Source: JAFGUB01 sp050305515
GTDB taxonomy: Bacteria > Campylobacterota > Campylobacteria > Campylobacterales > Sulfurimonadaceae
Direction of reading: 5' to 3'
Assembly: GCA_050305515.1 (NCBI GenBank)
Contig: JBNLFL010000004.1
Coordinates: forward strand, 1 to 64,000
DNA length: 64,000 bases
Shown: one piece after another, positions 62,982-64,000 of the stretch
How the letters are laid out: the number at the start of each line of letters is the position of its first letter
Numbering within the stretch: the stretch's first letter is position 1
The notes under the pieces: model-generated
What the model was told of the DNA's origin: nothing
What the model saw: the letters and a program-made list of their open reading frames with translations, nothing else
The model's database searches: none
Program-made: the position numbers and the translations under genes

Positions 62982-63239
62982 TCAACTGTAATGATAGCGA
63001 CACTGTGCGATCATTAAAGCATTATCTTCAACGGCATATACCAGCCGATGCTCACGATCAATCCGCCGAGACCAAAAACCGCTCCAGTTAAATCTCAGCG
63101 GTTCGGGATCACCAAGGCCTTTAAAGGGATCACGTTGAATCGCTTTAATAAGAGTAGTGATACGCTTAAGTGTTTTTTTGTCGTATTGCTGCCAGTAGAG
63201 ATAATCTTCCCACCCTTTCTCCGCAAAGACGATCTTCAC
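62982..63239 (-). CDS. yoeB: YoeB-family ribosome-dependent mRNA interferase toxin
   Basis: This 85-residue protein carries YoeB hallmarks: the N-terminal W-E-D-Y-L-Y-W, L-I-K-A-I-Q-R-D-P-F-x-G-x-G-x-P-E-P-L, R-R-I-D-R-E-H-R-L-V-Y and the C-terminal C-R-Y-H-Y-S with the catalytic His-Tyr pair. It cleaves mRNA at the ribosomal A site. It overlaps the antitoxin gene by four bases (ATGA), normal for yefM-yoeB. Confidence 0.95.
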   Translation of the reverse strand: MKIVFAEKGWEDYLYWQQYDKKTLKRITTLIKAIQRDPFKGLGDPEPLRFNWSGFWSRRIDREHRLVYAVEDNALMIAQCRYHYS

Positions 63240-63487
63240 TGCAAAAGCTCTTTTTCCATTCCTTTGCCATCACGTAACTGGCTAATTGCCTCATTAAGAC
63301 GCTGTGCATTGGCCATGCTTTGCATCAGGTACGCCGTCTCTTCATAAGAGCGGAAATCCTCTTCTGACATCAGCACGGCATTCTCCCCGTTTTGACGGGT
63401 AATAAGTATGGGAATATGATCTTCATTAACCCGATCAAGTGTTTTCGCCAGCGATGCCCGTACCGATGTGTAAGAGAGTGCTGTCAT
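63236..63487 (-). CDS. yefM: YefM/Phd-family antitoxin
   Basis: This 83-residue protein is an antitoxin with the Phd/YefM fold: Y-T-S-V-R-A-S-L-A-K-T-L-D-R-V, P-I-L-I-T-R and N-A-V-L-M-S-E-E-D-F-R-S-Y-E-E-T-A-Y-L. It neutralises YoeB and represses its own operon. The SD AAGGAG lies about 9 bases upstream of the ATG. It is normal in length and in order (antitoxin first). Confidence 0.95.
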   Translation of the reverse strand: MTALSYTSVRASLAKTLDRVNEDHIPILITRQNGENAVLMSEEDFRSYEETAYLMQSMANAQRLNEAISQLRDGKGMEKELLQ

Positions 63488-63515
63488 TGTTCCAGCTCCT
63501 TTTTTTTATAGCATA

Positions 63516-63537
63516 GTACATATTATAGTACACGTAC
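63516..63537 (-). promoter_or_regulatory. yefM-yoeB promoter with GTAC operator elements
   Basis: TATAAT on the minus strand at 63522-63527 is flanked by three GTAC cores at 63516-63519, 63528-63531 and 63534-63537. YefM operators are built of TGTACA-type palindromes, so this matches expected autoregulation. Confidence 0.6.
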
Positions 63538-63584
63538 AGATATCTGTCAATATATCTTTGTTGCAGCGTATGCGGGTTCTTTCG

Positions 63585-63634
63585 TTTGGGAATGCAGAGC
63601 GGATGTTTCTTTAGCGCGGGAGCTTGTAACGAGG
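63585..63634. repeat. Decayed REP-like segments
   Basis: TTTGGGAATGCAGAGC (63585-63600) resembles the right arm of the palindrome at 33586-33597, and GGGAGCTTGTAACGAGG (63618-63634) matches 32555-32571 at 15 of 17 positions. They bracket a 17-base segment. This is probably a degraded copy of the same repeat. Confidence 0.4.
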
Positions 63635-63708
63635 AAAAAAAGTATAGCAAATGGTAAAGGTTTTGTCACATTCGGTGAAATTGTGCTGTAGTTCAAGCAG
63701 TCGGGGGT

Positions 63709-63716
63709 AGGAGGCC
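63709..63716 (-). promoter_or_regulatory. Anti-SD in the 3' UTR of the 19-residue peptide
   Basis: The minus-strand RNA reads GGCCUCCU here, a perfect 8-nt complement of the peptide gene's SD AGGAGGCC (63806-63813). It lies about 27 nt beyond the stop codon, after two hairpins (GCACCGC/GCGGTGC around the stop, and CCAGGGGGA/TCCCCTCTGG). Such SD sequestration by the 3' end is typical of type I toxin mRNAs. Confidence 0.55.
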
Positions 63717-63742
63717 AGAGGGGATCGCTCCCCCTGGCACCG

Positions 63743-63802
63743 CTATGAGAGCGGCGGTGCAAGTATGCACATAAGTAATAGTGCGAATATCAACTTATCC
63801 AT
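63743..63802 (-). CDS. 19-residue hydrophobic peptide, candidate type I toxin
   Basis: The minus strand encodes M-D-K-L-I-F-A-L-L-L-M-C-I-L-A-P-P-L-S and a stop. The ATG is preceded by AAGGAGG-CCTTT, an ideal SD. One charged pair (D-K) at the N-terminus is followed by 12 nonpolar residues, the layout of Ibs-type (18-19 residues) and related membrane toxins; no sequence homology is claimed. The SD/start region is complementary to a predicted RNA just upstream on the same strand and to the 3' UTR of its own mRNA. An alternative is a leader peptide or a chance frame, but the combination of SD, length and base pairing makes chance unlikely. Confidence 0.55.
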   Translation of the reverse strand: MDKLIFALLLMCILAPPLS

Positions 63803-63844
63803 AAAGGCCTCCTTGTGTAGTTTTGCAACCGTTTCGCGCAAGGC

Positions 63845-63884
63845 AAAAAAAAAGGGCGAGAGGATAATTGCTCCTCTTGCCCTT
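63845..63884 (-). terminator. Intrinsic terminator of the predicted small RNA
   Basis: On the minus strand GGGCAAGAGGA (63882-63872), a 7-base loop and TCCTCTCGCCC (63864-63854) form an 11-bp stem with one G-U/mismatch position, extended by two A-T pairs. Nine T residues (63853-63845) overlap the two outer A-T pairs. This is the clearest Rho-independent terminator in the window. Confidence 0.85.
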
Positions 63885-63916
63885 CGGCTGCGTTAACTAC
63901 ACAAGCTGATATTCGC
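63846..63916 (-). ncRNA. Predicted ~71-nt terminated small RNA (candidate antitoxin or attenuator)
   Basis: From a strong extended -10 at 63923-63928 the transcript should begin near 63916 with GCGAAUAUCAGCUUGUGUAG, run through an unstructured stretch, and end in a terminator at 63845-63884. Its first 22 nt contain the two 10-nt arms that can pair with the peptide mRNA on both sides of the SD and AUG. It could act in trans as an antitoxin RNA (IstR-like layout), or read-through transcripts could fold back on themselves. Transcription has not been seen; the boundaries are predicted. Confidence 0.5.
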
Positions 63917-63922
63917 GCAACA

Positions 63923-63928
63923 ATTATA
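63923..63928 (-). promoter_or_regulatory. Extended -10 promoter of the predicted small RNA
   Basis: The minus strand reads TATGCTATAATTGTTG: TGC plus consensus TATAAT, with A/T-rich sequence and a TTACATGTAA copy (63950-63959) about 22 bases upstream. No -35 is visible. Confidence 0.65.
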
Positions 63929-64000
63929 GCATACTTATGTTTTGGGAGCTTACATGTAAAGTACGCATTCCTAAAATAAGGGAACCGCTCCGCGTAGCGG

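Larger units (their letters stand above)
63783..63916. repeat. Split inverted repeat around the peptide start
   Basis: 63895-63904 (AACTACACAA) is the exact inverse complement of 63813-63822, and 63907-63916 (TGATATTCGC) that of 63783-63792: two 10-bp arms separated by 2 bases on one side and by 20 bases on the other. The 20-base gap holds the peptide's GGAGG and ATG. Also, TTGCGCGAA is repeated directly on the minus strand at 63912-63920 and 63833-63841. Confidence 0.85.
4546..63959. repeat. Dispersed palindrome TTACATGTAA, 27 copies
   Basis: Exact copies start at 4546, 5828, 7202, 8565, 9813, 12415, 13765, 15327, 18772, 19695, 20935, 23220, 23762, 30050, 30193, 31591, 33618, 35711, 35910, 40151, 47786, 50125, 52318, 57523, 57886, 58240 and 63950 (each 10 bp; counted by eye, so a copy may have been missed). 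Twenty lie in genes (16 as Leu-His-Val, 4 as Thr-Cys-[Lys/Asn]; the third frame would be a stop) and seven between genes. Neighbouring bases often extend the palindrome to C/G-TTACATGTAA-G/C. Near matches occur at 7562, 24479, 42489 and 54359. None lies in hydA-hydD. Confidence 0.95.

Noticed and set aside
1..64000. tRNA, rRNA, tmRNA or replication-origin sequences
   Set aside because: Reading the intergenic regions showed no cloverleaf-type or rRNA-like sequence and no DnaA-box cluster. This was by eye, so a short RNA gene could have been missed.

Overview
The window looks like chromosomal DNA of a free-living Campylobacterota (Epsilonproteobacteria; Sulfurimonas/Sulfuricurvum/Sulfurovum-like, but with a fairly high GC content). 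This rests on gene content: a HydABCDE-type membrane-bound [NiFe] uptake hydrogenase operon, many two-component systems with the IAHQWRQPL-type or HisKA_2 (HRVKNNLQ) kinase cores, an Amt-GGDEF fusion, and promoters that are mostly extended -10 boxes (TGCTATAAT) without a clear -35. No rRNA, tRNA or CRISPR array was seen, so the genus is not resolved.

Layout. 1-1120: end of an IS3-family element and the hydrolase gene it has cut. 1.1-3.1 kb: TMEM43-like and AIM24-like genes. 3.2-13.3 kb (minus strand): a tightly packed set of exported proteins (BspA-type LRR, FG-GAP, OmpA, dockerin-like and other lipoproteins), some translationally coupled, with a duplicated C-terminal domain. 13.4-25.4 kb: signalling and surface genes, namely an OmpR-type regulator, a CHASE2 kinase with FecR, an outer-membrane barrel and an Ig-like lipoprotein, a regulator without its phospho-acceptor Asp, an FG-GAP protein, and a 7TMR-DISM kinase with its regulator. 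25.6-31.6 kb: hydABCDE. 31.6-33.8 kb: accessory island with MqsRA, a membrane/coiled-coil protein and palindromic repeats. 33.8-36.6 kb: SPFH/NfeD pair, MscL and a DMT transporter. 36.7-45.8 kb: an amber-interrupted HD-GYP regulator, a 1412-residue hybrid kinase with three solute-binding domains, and a PilZ regulator/kinase pair. 45.9-53.8 kb: two ABC-F ATPases, an FG-GAP protein and another kinase/regulator pair. 54-62.9 kb: ELWxxDGT lipoprotein, HypF, Amt-GGDEF and small unknowns. 63-64 kb: YefM-YoeB and, at the edge, a candidate type I toxin-antitoxin-like locus.

How the genes work together. HydABC would oxidise H2 at the periplasmic face and pass electrons to quinone. HydD would cleave the large-subunit precursor. 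HydE appears to be a reduced relative of HypF, whose full-length gene lies 26 kb away. The surface proteins recur beside OmpR-type regulators. Two of the divergent promoter regions share a TTGCA-N6-TTGCA direct repeat, which suggests direct regulation of surface structures.

Two sequence-level observations stand out. (1) The palindrome TTACATGTAA occurs 27 times (I counted by eye), where well under one copy is expected by chance, in genes and between them; in genes it mostly reads Leu-His-Val. (2) At 63.7-63.93 kb a 19-residue hydrophobic peptide gene with a strong ribosome-binding site is preceded on the same strand by a predicted ~71-nt terminated RNA. The 5' end of that RNA is complementary to sequences on both sides of the peptide's SD and start codon, and the 3' UTR carries a perfect 8-nt anti-SD. 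This is the best candidate here for an undescribed system.
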